This document shows, in pieces, positions 43,890 through 52,309 of a DNA stretch of 64,000 nt; position 1 is the stretch's first letter, and the number at the start of each line of letters is the position of its first letter. The position numbers and the translations under genes were made by a program. The DNA is from an uncultured Acidobacteriota bacterium. Lineage in GTDB: Bacteria; Acidobacteriota; Thermoanaerobaculia; UBA5066. Where the stretch lies: NCBI GenBank assembly GCA_903845115.1, contig CAIMWE010000222.1, positions 1 to 64,000 of the forward strand. Direction: 5' to 3'. Under the pieces are notes generated by a model that worked only from the letters and a program-made list of their open reading frames with translations, made no database searches and was not told where the DNA came from.

Positions 43890-45077
43890 TCACCGGGGAG
43901 CCGTCTTCCGCGGGGCTTCCTGGGGGGCCGGGGGCGACTTCCAGCCGTCGGCGAGCAACGCCACGACGCCGCTGAGGTCGTCGGCGTCGAAGCGGGGCCA
44001 GGCGATGTGCGCCGCGCCCATCCGGGCCCACATCCTGGGGGCGGCGTTCCACATCCGCTGGAGGATCTGCTCCTTGCTCTCGCCGGTGGCCTTGCCGAGG
44101 GCGGTGGCGGCGCCCCCTCCGCCGGCCTCGCCGTGGCAGCTCGCGCACTTGCGGTCCTGGTAGAGGCGAAGGCCGCGTCGGAGGTCGCCGGGGGCCCCTT
44201 CGTATCGCGACACGAACAGGTAGGCGAAGACGTCGGCGAGATCCTCTCCCTTGAAGATCGGAGGGGACATGCCGAGGGCTCCCATGGCCTCGGACATGGC
44301 GGGCCAGTGGTTCCACATCCGGCCGGCGAGCTGAGTGACGCTCCCGCGCAGGTCGGCCCGGCCGAGGTCGGGCCCGATGACGGCGTCGCGTCCGAAGACG
44401 GTGTGACACCGGACGCAGCCCTTGGAGGTGAAGAGGCCGTGGCCGCGCACGGCGTCGCCGGAGGAGCGGAAGTCGCGGGTCGCCTCGCGGTGGCCCTGGC
44501 TCCGGAGATAGGCGAACAGGTCGAGGATCTCGTTTCCCTGGAATTTCGGGACGTCGAGCCCCATCCGCTTGACCGCCGGGATCATGACCGGTCCGTGGTT
44601 CCAGAGGTCCTGGGCGATCCGGAGGGGGGAGGTCCCCCGGGAGAGCGTGTCGAGGCGGGGGCCCGCGTTGCCCCCGAGCTTCCCGACGCTGTGGCACTGG
44701 ATGCAGTGCTTCTCGAGGAAGAGGACCTTGCCCGCCTTCGGGTCGCCCGGCTCGTCGAAGTAGTTCAGGAAGTAGAGGAACGCCAGGAGGTCGGCCAGCT
44801 CGTTCCCCTTGAAGACCGGACGCATCAGGCGGAACTCCTGCATCTTCTCGTCCATCGCCAGCGAGTGGTTCCACATCGCCGACGCGATCTCGTAGAAGGA
44901 GCCCTTGGTGGCGGTTCGCCCCAGGTCGGGGCCGATTCGCCCGCCGGCGCCGCGGACGGCGTGGCAATGCACGCAGCCTTTCGAGACGAACAGGGCCTGC
45001 CCCTTGACCGGGTCGCCGAGGTCGGCGGCGGCGGGCAGCGCCGCGAGGAGGAGGGCGGCCAGCACTGGCCCTCTCAC
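43890..45077 (-). CDS. Tetrahaem cytochrome c built of four MWNH modules
   Basis: A 395-residue exported protein of four similar mono-haem modules of about 95 residues: CVHCH (35-39), CIQCH, CVRCH, CASCH. Each haem motif is followed by a GPDLG-like turn, an M/LWNH motif, Met-rich sequence, and PxFxGxELADLLAYL. One of the Met residues probably serves as sixth haem ligand. The fourth module lacks the His of WNH (MWNAAPRMWARM). The start is GTG 45077, overlapping the NrfD stop. A paralogue of the same build is at 50087-51295. Likely a periplasmic electron conduit for the NrfD complex. Confidence 0.88.
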   Translation of the reverse strand: MRGPVLAALLLAALPAAADLGDPVKGQALFVSKGCVHCHAVRGAGGRIGPDLGRTATKGSFYEIASAMWNHSLAMDEKMQEFRLMRPVFKGNELADLLAFLYFLNYFDEPGDPKAGKVLFLEKHCIQCHSVGKLGGNAGPRLDTLSRGTSPLRIAQDLWNHGPVMIPAVKRMGLDVPKFQGNEILDLFAYLRSQGHREATRDFRSSGDAVRGHGLFTSKGCVRCHTVFGRDAVIGPDLGRADLRGSVTQLAGRMWNHWPAMSEAMGALGMSPPIFKGEDLADVFAYLFVSRYEGAPGDLRRGLRLYQDRKCASCHGEAGGGGAATALGKATGESKEQILQRMWNAAPRMWARMGAAHIAWPRFDADDLSGVVALLADGWKSPPAPQEAPRKTAPR

Positions 45078-46411
45078 GACGCGCTCTCCGCGCCGCCGGG
45101 CAGGTAGCTCTCGACTCGTTCGCTGACCTCGCGGACGGAGCTCTCCCGCCCTTCGCGGATCTCCCAGATCGAGACGATCGGGAAGAACTTCGTGAAGACG
45201 GCGTAGAGGAGCATGAAGATGGCGATGAACGCCGCGAAGAGGGACCACTCGACCCACGAAGGGATGTAGGTGGCGGCGGTGAGGGGGAGCCTGGGGTTCG
45301 AGAGGCTCGGCACGACGATCAGGAACCGCTCGAGCCACATCCCCACCTCGACCGACACGGAGGCGACGACGCAGCCCCAGACGGTGCCTCTCGTCCGGCG
45401 GTTCGCGAGCAGCGGGAACGGGATGGCGAAGCAGGTGACGAACATCGTCCAGAACAGGGGCGAGAACTTCCCTTCCGTCTTGGACAGGAAGATCGTCATG
45501 TGCATCGGCTCGCCGCCGTAGTAGGTCGTCAGGAACTCGGCGAACGTGAAGTAGAACCAGAGGAGCGAGAAGACGAGGAGCAAGAGCCCCAGGTTGTTGA
45601 AGTGGATCGGCTTGAGGTAGTCCTCGAGGTGGTAGGCCTTCCGGATGATGGCCATCGCGATGAGGATGGCGCCGATGCCGGAGAAGATGGCGCCGACGAC
45701 GAAGTAGGGGCCGAAGATCGTCGAGTGCCACATCGGCTGGACGGTCATCGCGAAGACCCAGCTGACGACGGTGTGGACGCTGACGGCGATGGGGATGACG
45801 ATGATCGCCATGACGGAGATGGCCTTGTCGAGCAGGTGGACCTGGCGCGGGGTGCCGGTCCAGCCGAGGGAGAGCGGGCCGTAGAGCCACCGCCGGCCGG
45901 GGATCAGGTCCCGCAGGATGGCGATGTCCGGGATGAGGGGGAGGTAGAGGTAGATCGTGCTCGCGGTCAGGTAGAGGCTGACGGAGCAGACGTCCCAGAG
46001 GAGCGGCGACGTGAAGTTGCCGTGCCTGAGGACGTTCATCACCCGGTCCGGGCGGCCGAGGTCCAGGATGACGCACGACATCCCGAAGAAGAGGACGAGG
46101 ACGGTGATCACCTCGGCCGCCCTCGTGATGGAGCGCCGCCACTCGGCGTGCGCGAGGCGGAGGATGGCCGAGATGAGGGTCCCGGCGTGGCTGATGCCGA
46201 TGAAGAAGACGAAGTTGGTGATGTAGAGGCCCCAGTAGACCGGGACGTTCAGACCCGACACGTCGAGTCCGCGGCGGAGCTGGTTGAACCAGGCGAAGAC
46301 GCCCCACGCCCCGATGGCGAGGAGGGTGCCCGCAAAGATCCAGAACCCCCGTCCCGTCTCCTGGATGGGCCTCAGGAGGCGCTCTTCCTGGCCGATGTCA
46401 GACTTGTCCAC
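45074..46411 (-). CDS. NrfD/PsrC-family quinone-interacting membrane subunit
   Basis: A 445-residue protein with about ten membrane spans, matching the NrfD/PsrC/QrcD/ActC family. These subunits bind menaquinone or ubiquinone and pass electrons to or from the FeS partner. Conserved segments such as YWGLYITNFVFFIGISHAGT and DLGRPDR are present. The start is GTG 46411, with AAGGAG six nt upstream and a 14-nt overlap with the FeS gene. Only one NrfD subunit is in the locus, unlike Alternative Complex III, which normally has two. Confidence 0.93.
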   Translation of the reverse strand: MDKSDIGQEERLLRPIQETGRGFWIFAGTLLAIGAWGVFAWFNQLRRGLDVSGLNVPVYWGLYITNFVFFIGISHAGTLISAILRLAHAEWRRSITRAAEVITVLVLFFGMSCVILDLGRPDRVMNVLRHGNFTSPLLWDVCSVSLYLTASTIYLYLPLIPDIAILRDLIPGRRWLYGPLSLGWTGTPRQVHLLDKAISVMAIIVIPIAVSVHTVVSWVFAMTVQPMWHSTIFGPYFVVGAIFSGIGAILIAMAIIRKAYHLEDYLKPIHFNNLGLLLLVFSLLWFYFTFAEFLTTYYGGEPMHMTIFLSKTEGKFSPLFWTMFVTCFAIPFPLLANRRTRGTVWGCVVASVSVEVGMWLERFLIVVPSLSNPRLPLTAATYIPSWVEWSLFAAFIAIFMLLYAVFTKFFPIVSIWEIREGRESSVREVSERVESYLPGGAESAS

Positions 46412-47099
46412 CCCATTCTCCTTTCGAGAGGTAGGTGACCTTCGGCTCGGTGCCGAGTTCCTCGAGGAGCTTGAAGGCCCGGGGGCTCTGGGACAGGCGG
46501 ACGACGGCGCTCCGCGGGTCGTCCAGGTCCCCGAACACGATCGCCTCCGCCGGGCAGCTCTCGGCGCAGGCGGGAAGGTAGTCCCCCTCCTTGAGGGGGC
46601 GCCCCTCGGCCTGCGCCTTGTCCTTGGCGCGCTGGAGCCGGTGGTGGCAGAAGCTGCACTTCTCGACGACTCCCCGGGGACGCACGGAGACGTCGGGGGA
46701 GAGCGTCTCCTCCATCGGCGCGGGCCACTCCGGCTTCTTCCAGTTGAAGTGCCGCACGGTGTAGGGGCACGCCGTGGTGCAGTAGCGGCAGCCGATGCAG
46801 CGGGAATAGACCTGCGAGACGAGCCCCTCGTGATCGATCTTCGTCGCCTGCACCGGACAGACCTTGATGCAGGGAGGGTGGGAGCAGTGCATGCAGGGGA
46901 GGGGGATCAGCTGGAGGTCGGGCCGGGTGCCGCGTCTCTCTCCCTGGATCGGCACGAGGCGGAGCCACGAGATGGCCCGCCCGGCCTCCGCCTGCCCGGC
47001 GTTCGAGGGCGCCACGTTGTTCTCGACCTGGCAGGCGACGACACAGGCCTGGCAGGCGGTACAGCGGTCGAGGTCGATGACCATTCCCCAGCGCGCCAT
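46398..47099 (-). CDS. Four-cluster ferredoxin-type electron transfer subunit (QrcC/PsrB-like)
   Basis: A 233-residue protein with 16 cysteines in four groups. The first is Cys13, 16, 19, 23 (CTACQACVVAC). The others are CMHCSHPPCIKVCP, CIGCRYCTTACP, and CSFCHH with CAESCP. These fit four [4Fe-4S] clusters as in PsrB, DmsB and QrcC. There is no signal peptide, so export would depend on piggy-back with the twin-arginine partner. ATG 47099 lies 2 nt after the preceding stop; AGGAGAG is upstream. It links the molybdopterin-family subunit to NrfD. Confidence 0.94.
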   Translation of the reverse strand: MARWGMVIDLDRCTACQACVVACQVENNVAPSNAGQAEAGRAISWLRLVPIQGERRGTRPDLQLIPLPCMHCSHPPCIKVCPVQATKIDHEGLVSQVYSRCIGCRYCTTACPYTVRHFNWKKPEWPAPMEETLSPDVSVRPRGVVEKCSFCHHRLQRAKDKAQAEGRPLKEGDYLPACAESCPAEAIVFGDLDDPRSAVVRLSQSPRAFKLLEELGTEPKVTYLSKGEWGGQV

Positions 47100-47101
47100 G
47101 T

Positions 47102-49525
47102 TCAGGCTCTCCTCTCGGACGACGACGCCCTCTTGGGCCCGGAGACGCGGGCCACGCGGACCGTGGTCGCGCCGAAATCGGGAAGTCCCGAGGCCCGGTC
47201 GCGGGCGCCGGAGACGAGGCGCAGCGGGTTCGACCCGATCCCCTTCGCCCACCGCCCTCCCTCGGCCTTCCCGAGCCCGACCGGGATCGCCACCACGCCG
47301 GCCACCACCCGGTGTCCGACCCGGGCCCGCGCGTCGATCGACCCGCGCGGCGACGAGATCCGCACCCAGTCCCGGTCCTTCACGCCGATCGCGGAGGCGC
47401 TCTCGGGGTGGAGCTCGGCCCACGTCTCCCAGCGCTCCTCCTCGCCGGGATCGAGGAGTCCCTGCAGGAACGGCAGCTCGGCTCCCGTCCCGCCGGAGAT
47501 CGACAGGGGCTCGAAGAGGAGGAGGCGGAGGGAGCCGGGCGGCCGGGCGGGCTCGGCGGCCGGGCTCGCCTCGTCGGGCCTCGCGGAGGCGAGCTGGGCC
47601 ACGACGTCCGCCCGGAACTCGAAGCGCCCGGAAGGGGTGCGGACGACCCGCTTCCAGTCGCCGTGGTCGTAGAAGGGGTCCCACCATCCGCCGGTTTCCT
47701 GGGCCTTCTGCCACAGCTCGTCGGACGACCGGTAGCCCGGGACCCACCACCCCGCCCCTTCCATCATCCGGATCCAGGCCTCGTCGAACGGGGTCCCCAT
47801 GAGGGCGCCACGGCGCGCGCTGAAAAGGCCGTCCATCTCCGACCGGAGCAGGGCCGGGAGGTCCTTCCACGGGAAGGCGCTCTCGAGACCGACGCGCCGG
47901 GAGAGGTCGAGGAAGATCTCGGCCGCCGGACGGGCGTCGCGGAGCGGCTTCTCGAGCGCGGGCCGCGAGAGGCTGACGGCCGGATACGGGATGCCGGGCG
48001 GCGTCGTCAGCAGGTCCCACCGCTCGAGGAAGTGGGCCTCGGGGAGGATCCAGTCGGCGTGGAGGGAGGTGTCGTCCGGGAGGGTGGCGAACGAGACCAC
48101 GAGAGGGACCTTCTCGATCGCCGCTTTGAACCGGTCGCAGGCCGCCGACGTGAGGAGCGGGTCGGCCCCGAGGATCAGCAGCGCCTCCGCCCGGTACGGG
48201 GCCCCGGCGAGAATCGCCTCGGCGAGCTGCTCGGGGTCGGAGGCCAGCAGGGGGAAGTCGCCGCGGCCGGCGCTGTCGAGGCGGGGCTGCCGCCGGCCGG
48301 AGGCCGCCGCCGGGCCGGCGGGGAGCGCGGGCCAGGGAGCGAGGGGCACGTCGTCCGACAGGAGGAGGCCGCCGGGCTGGTCGAGGTTGCCGACGAGGGC
48401 GTTGAGCGTGTGGGCCGCGAGGTGTTCGGAGAGGTGTCCGGGAAGGAGCGGCCCCAGGCGCGAGCCGACGGCGAGGCTCCGGCGGGCGGCGGCGAACTCG
48501 CGCGCGATGCGGAGGATCACGTTGACCGAGATCCCGGTCTCGGCGGCGACCTTTTCCAGGCCGTAGTGCTTCTCGAGGACGCTCCGGAGGCCAGGCCGGA
48601 CGGCCCCTCCGGCTTCCCGGCGGTCCTCCAGGCCGATCGTCCTGTCGACGGCGAATTCCTTGTCGTAGAGGCCCTCGGCGAGGAGGACGGCCGCGATCCC
48701 GAACCCGAAGGTGGCCTCGGTCCCGGGCCGGACGGCGATCCACTCGTCGGCGGAGGCACCCGTCCCCGAGAGCCTCGGTTCGACCTGGACCAGCTTCCCG
48801 CGGCGTCCCGTCCGGGCCTGCCGGAAGGCCCCGTAGGCCCGCATGGTGTGGACGGGGGAGTTCCACGTCTCGAGGAGCGCTCCCCCCAGGGAGAGGACGT
48901 AGTCGGCGGACGGCAGGTCGTAGACCGGCGTCGCCCTCACTCCCTGGCCGAGCTGGAGGGCGATCGCCGCCGCCTCGTCCCCCCGGTCCAGGGAGACGTC
49001 GTTCGGCGAGCCGAACGCTTCGGCGAACCGCCTCGCCAGGCGTGTCCCGAGGTCGGTCCCGTTCCGCCGGAGGAGAACGAGCGACTCGGGCCGCCCGTCC
49101 GCCCGGAGCGCCTTGAGCTTCCCGCCGATCTCCTCGAGGGCGCGTTCCCAGGGGACTTTCTCGAAGGACGCCAGGGAGCCCCGCGCACCCACGCGGCGAA
49201 GGGGCCCGGGGATCCGGTCGGGGTGGTAGAGGGCCTGGAGCCCGGCCTGTCCCTTCGGGCAGAGCCGGCCGGCGTTCACCGGGTGGAGGGGGTTGCCGTC
49301 CAGCTTGACCACCCGGCTCCCGATCTTGCGGACGCGCAGGCCGCACCCGCCAGGGCACATCGAGCAGACGGAGAGGCAGTGCCCTTCCTTCCCGCGCGCC
49401 GGGTAGACGGAGTTGTTCGCGGAGGAGAGGATCTCCGAGAAGAGGCGACCGGCCGGGACGCCGAGGGCGGACCCCGCCGCCGCACCCAGTCCGATTCCGA
49501 CGAAATGGCGTCGATCGAGGCTCAC
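47102..49525 (-). CDS. Molybdopterin oxidoreductase-family subunit with Tat signal
   Basis: An 807-residue DMSO-reductase-superfamily protein. The N-terminus MSLDRRHFVGIGLGAAAG is a twin-arginine signal. Cys54, Cys57, Cys61 and Cys89 (CSMCPGGCG and CPKG) bind a [4Fe-4S] cluster. Later the family blocks SADYVLSLGG, LGADPL and DWILPEAHFLERW are visible. I could not identify a clear Mo ligand (Cys, Ser or Sec). In the Qrc complex of Desulfovibrio the corresponding subunit is reported not to contain molybdenum. Part of the cytochrome-FeS-NrfD operon. Confidence 0.92.
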   Translation of the reverse strand: MSLDRRHFVGIGLGAAAGSALGVPAGRLFSEILSSANNSVYPARGKEGHCLSVCSMCPGGCGLRVRKIGSRVVKLDGNPLHPVNAGRLCPKGQAGLQALYHPDRIPGPLRRVGARGSLASFEKVPWERALEEIGGKLKALRADGRPESLVLLRRNGTDLGTRLARRFAEAFGSPNDVSLDRGDEAAAIALQLGQGVRATPVYDLPSADYVLSLGGALLETWNSPVHTMRAYGAFRQARTGRRGKLVQVEPRLSGTGASADEWIAVRPGTEATFGFGIAAVLLAEGLYDKEFAVDRTIGLEDRREAGGAVRPGLRSVLEKHYGLEKVAAETGISVNVILRIAREFAAARRSLAVGSRLGPLLPGHLSEHLAAHTLNALVGNLDQPGGLLLSDDVPLAPWPALPAGPAAASGRRQPRLDSAGRGDFPLLASDPEQLAEAILAGAPYRAEALLILGADPLLTSAACDRFKAAIEKVPLVVSFATLPDDTSLHADWILPEAHFLERWDLLTTPPGIPYPAVSLSRPALEKPLRDARPAAEIFLDLSRRVGLESAFPWKDLPALLRSEMDGLFSARRGALMGTPFDEAWIRMMEGAGWWVPGYRSSDELWQKAQETGGWWDPFYDHGDWKRVVRTPSGRFEFRADVVAQLASARPDEASPAAEPARPPGSLRLLLFEPLSISGGTGAELPFLQGLLDPGEEERWETWAELHPESASAIGVKDRDWVRISSPRGSIDARARVGHRVVAGVVAIPVGLGKAEGGRWAKGIGSNPLRLVSGARDRASGLPDFGATTVRVARVSGPKRASSSERRA

Positions 49526-49538
49526 TTCGCTCTCCTTC

Positions 49539-50087
49539 TCATCGGTGACACGCGGTGCAGTCGGTCGAGACCTTCTTCCGCTCGTGGCACGCCAGGCAGT
49601 CCTTCATTTCCAGCTTCCTGACCCGCAGGGGCGGGGACGTGGAATCGGCGATCCCGCCGTGGCACTCGGCGCAGGGAATCTTCGCCACGACGACGTGTCG
49701 GCGGTGGGAGTAGAAGACGTGGGGAGGCTGGCGGAAGAGGGAGACCCAGGCCAGGGGAGTCTGGTCCTGGATCATCTTCACGAGGCGCTTCTCCTCGGCC
49801 GACGTCCCCTGCGGCTCGGCGTGGCAGCCGGCGCAGATCTCGACAGCCGGGAGGCCCGAGAAGGTCTCGGTCTCCACGGTGACGTGGCAGGTGTTGCAGG
49901 CGAGGTCGAGGTCCTTCACGTGCTTGAGGTGGTTGAAGGCGATCGGCTGGCGGACGGCCGGGCGGAGGAACGCGGGCCCGCCCCCGAGCGACAGGGCGGT
50001 CATTCCCGCCGTCGTCGCGAGGAAGAAGGCGGCGAACGCCACGCCCACCTTGAGGGGGAAGCTCTTGGACGGCTCGTCGGCGCCCAT
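49539..50087 (-). CDS. Pentahaem cytochrome c (c3/c7 type), membrane-anchored
   Basis: A 182-residue protein with an N-terminal membrane segment (about 12-36) and five CxxCH motifs: 64-68, 85-89, 139-143, 164-168 and 177-181. Many additional His residues (FNHLKH, FYSHRRH) would be axial ligands. This matches the QrcA or ActA type of electron-entry/exit subunit, with one haem fewer than QrcA. The start is ATG 50087, sharing one base with the preceding stop (TGATG). The molybdopterin-family gene follows 13 nt later. Functions at the periplasmic face. Confidence 0.92.
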   Translation of the reverse strand: MGADEPSKSFPLKVGVAFAAFFLATTAGMTALSLGGGPAFLRPAVRQPIAFNHLKHVKDLDLACNTCHVTVETETFSGLPAVEICAGCHAEPQGTSAEEKRLVKMIQDQTPLAWVSLFRQPPHVFYSHRRHVVVAKIPCAECHGGIADSTSPPLRVRKLEMKDCLACHERKKVSTDCTACHR

Positions 50088-51295
50088 CAGGACCTCCCCG
50101 CCGGCGCCGAGTTGAGGAAGGCGATGAGGTCGCCCACGTCGCCCTCGGAGAGGTCGGGCCATTTCACGCCCTTCTCCACGACCCGCTTGTTCATCTCGGG
50201 TCCGTGCTGCCACAGCGCCGTCCCCAGGGAGATCGACGAATACCGCCTGTCCTTCCCCCTGAGACCGGGAGCGCTCTCCGTCCCCTCGCCGTGGGGGCCG
50301 TGGCAGGAGCCGCAGCCGCGTCCATCGAAGGTGACTTCCCCGAGGGTCGCGGAGCCGCCCGGCTCGGAGGCACGGATGCTGTAGAGGAACGCGATCAGGT
50401 CGGCCATCTCGGCGTCCGAGAACCGCGGACGCTTGACTCCCTTGGCGTTCATCGCGCGGGACATCGCCAGCGAGTGGTTCCACATGGAGCCGGCGAGCTG
50501 GACGATGGTGGCCGGGAGCTCGCGTCCGGGCCCGAGGTCCGGACCGACCCGGCCCGCCTCGCCCCGCAGGGAGTGGCAGGTCACGCAGGCCTTCTCGCGA
50601 TAGAGCTTCCAGCCCCGGTCGGCGTCGGCCGCCACGAGAAGCCAGTCCAGGCCGATGCTCTGGCCTTTCCGGGCGAAGGCCATGACGTCGTTCATGTCCC
50701 TCGCCTCGAACTGGGGGGGCTCCTCATCGTTCGGAAGGGGCGGGTGGTTCCACATGGCTCTCGCCCACGCGACCGGCGAGGCCGACGAGCGCAGGGAATC
50801 CAGGGAGGGCGGACTCTCCTTGGTCGGCACGGTCCGGCCCCCGTGGCAGCGGTTGCACCCCTTGAGCTCGAAGAGCCTTCCGCCGCGCTCCGCGTCCCCC
50901 GTCTCGTCGATGCAGCGCGCGGTGTAGAGGTAGGCGAAGAGGTCGGCCACCTCCTGCTCGCCGAGCTTCGGGTATGCGATCTCCTTGGCCTTCATCTGCG
51001 CCCACATCCGGGGCGCGTGGTTCCACATCGAGACCACGAGCTGGCTCGGCGTCCTGCGAACGTCCAGGTCCGAGCCCAGCTCCGGTGCGGAGTTCCCTCC
51101 GGATCCCTTGATGGCGTGACACCGGACGCACCCCTTGTCCTTGAAGAGGGCCGCTCCCCGCACCGGCTTGCCCGAGGGCATGGCGCTCCAGGTCGCAGGC
51201 GGGTGCGCGCGTTCCCACCAGAGGACCCCGCCCAGGAGGGCGAGCGCCGCCGCTGCGAAGACCACCGATACGACCAACTGCCTCTTCGAGGTCAT
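50087..51295 (-). CDS. Tetrahaem cytochrome c built of four MWNH modules (paralogue)
   Basis: A 402-residue protein with an N-terminal membrane anchor (about 8-26) and four haem modules: CVRCH, CNRCH, CVTCH, CGSCH. Each is followed by a MWNH, MWNH, MWNH or LWQH motif and a block such as PKLGEQEVADLFAYLY. It is a clear paralogue of the protein at 43890-45077, which instead has a cleavable signal. ATG 51295 follows GGGAGG. As first gene of the complex operon it may be the main contact to soluble electron partners. Confidence 0.9.
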   Translation of the reverse strand: MTSKRQLVVSVVFAAAALALLGGVLWWERAHPPATWSAMPSGKPVRGAALFKDKGCVRCHAIKGSGGNSAPELGSDLDVRRTPSQLVVSMWNHAPRMWAQMKAKEIAYPKLGEQEVADLFAYLYTARCIDETGDAERGGRLFELKGCNRCHGGRTVPTKESPPSLDSLRSSASPVAWARAMWNHPPLPNDEEPPQFEARDMNDVMAFARKGQSIGLDWLLVAADADRGWKLYREKACVTCHSLRGEAGRVGPDLGPGRELPATIVQLAGSMWNHSLAMSRAMNAKGVKRPRFSDAEMADLIAFLYSIRASEPGGSATLGEVTFDGRGCGSCHGPHGEGTESAPGLRGKDRRYSSISLGTALWQHGPEMNKRVVEKGVKWPDLSEGDVGDLIAFLNSAPAGRS

Positions 51296-51602
51296 GAACG
51301 CCTCCCTGCTCTTTCCTGGCGCCGACCGTGGACCCGGGAACGATGCCTCCGTAAGAGCACGGAAGGTGCCAGGGGCGACCGGGGTCCTCCGCAGGGCTCG
51401 GGATCGGCGGGAGTGGCTCAGGGACAGTCGGTTAGCCCGGCCGGAGAGATCGGAGGCGCTCGGGACGAGTTGTCAGAAACTCGGTCACCGTCCGGGAATC
51501 GGACGCCGCAGGGAGGGACGAACCCTGGCCTACCGGCCGGGGATGGCCGGAAGGGCGCCGCCCACAGGGGTCACTCCCCGGGGGCGGCGCCCCGATGCGC
51601 CG
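51296..51602. other. Intergenic region upstream of the electron-transfer operon
   Basis: 307 nt between the DUF2914 gene and the first cytochrome gene, both on the minus strand. A small hairpin (GGGGC/GCCCC, 51581-51593) close to the DUF2914 stop could be a terminator. The promoter for the operon must lie here, but I recognised neither a sigma-70 nor a sigma-54 motif. Confidence 0.5.
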
Positions 51603-52091
51603 CTACTTCGTGATCTCGACCTTGAACTTTGCCGAAGCCAGCTCGGCGCCGTCCGGGCCGAGGAGCTTCGCCGTCCAGTCGCCTCCGTCGCCGGCGCGGA
51701 AGGTCCTGTACGCGTTAGTGCGCCAGGGCGACCCGGCGGCCTGGAGCTCCTTCCGGAACGCCTCCTTGTCGCCCTTTGCGAAGGTGAGCGTCACCTTCGC
51801 GTCGGCGGGGAGCCCGGCGGCCTTCGCCCAGGCCCAGATCTTGGTGTCTGCCGCGACCTTGAACTCCTCGGCTCCGCCGGCGAGCTCCATCTTCTCGACC
51901 GCCGTCCCGACCTTCAGCTCGGAAGCGGCGGCCTTGGCGGGGGCCGGGGCGGCCTTCGGAGCGGGGGCGGCAGGGGCCGCAGGGGCCGCAGCGGCGGCAG
52001 GGGCGGCCTTGGGAGCCTCCGCGGGCTTCTTGGCCTCCTCGGCGACGACGGTCAGGGGAAGGGCAAGGGCGAGGATCATCAATTTCCGCAT
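51603..52091 (-). CDS. Exported DUF2914-domain protein with Ala/Pro linker
   Basis: A 162-residue protein: signal peptide (about 1-18), a low-complexity Ala/Pro/Lys linker (about 20-58), and a C-terminal domain of about 100 residues (GTAVEKMELAGGAEEF to FKVEI). The last resembles the DUF2914 fold, in which a conserved Trp (IWAWAKAAG) is followed by beta strands with PWRTNAYRTF. Function of the family is unknown; it is often found in periplasmic or membrane-linked proteins. GGAGG lies upstream of ATG 52091. It precedes the cytochrome operon on the same strand but is separated by 307 nt. Confidence 0.75.
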   Translation of the reverse strand: MRKLMILALALPLTVVAEEAKKPAEAPKAAPAAAAAPAAPAAPAPKAAPAPAKAAASELKVGTAVEKMELAGGAEEFKVAADTKIWAWAKAAGLPADAKVTLTFAKGDKEAFRKELQAAGSPWRTNAYRTFRAGDGGDWTAKLLGPDGAELASAKFKVEITK

Positions 52092-52309
52092 GGGTCCCTC
52101 CATTTCATGTTCCATTCTAGATCCGCGAGGTGCGGAAGATGCGTCCCGGAAGTGACGGACCGCCCCGTCCGCCGAGCGGTGGAAATAGGGGAAATCCCCT
52201 CCCCGCCCCGAGCCGTTCGGCGGGCTGTGGCGAAGGGACCATTGCCACGGGTCGGGCCCGAGGTTCATTCTCGGGGATCGGGACCTCCGCGGTCCCCCAG
52301 GAGTATCTG

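Noticed and set aside
43890-50087. Alternative Complex III
   Set aside because: Only one NrfD-type subunit is present, and the FeS and molybdopterin-family proteins are separate genes; a Qrc/Psr-like complex fits better.
40400-52309. Sigma-54 promoter in front of the cytochrome, kinase, cache or DUF2914 genes
   Set aside because: No TGGC-N7-TTGC match was seen in the intergenic stretches on the coding strand.
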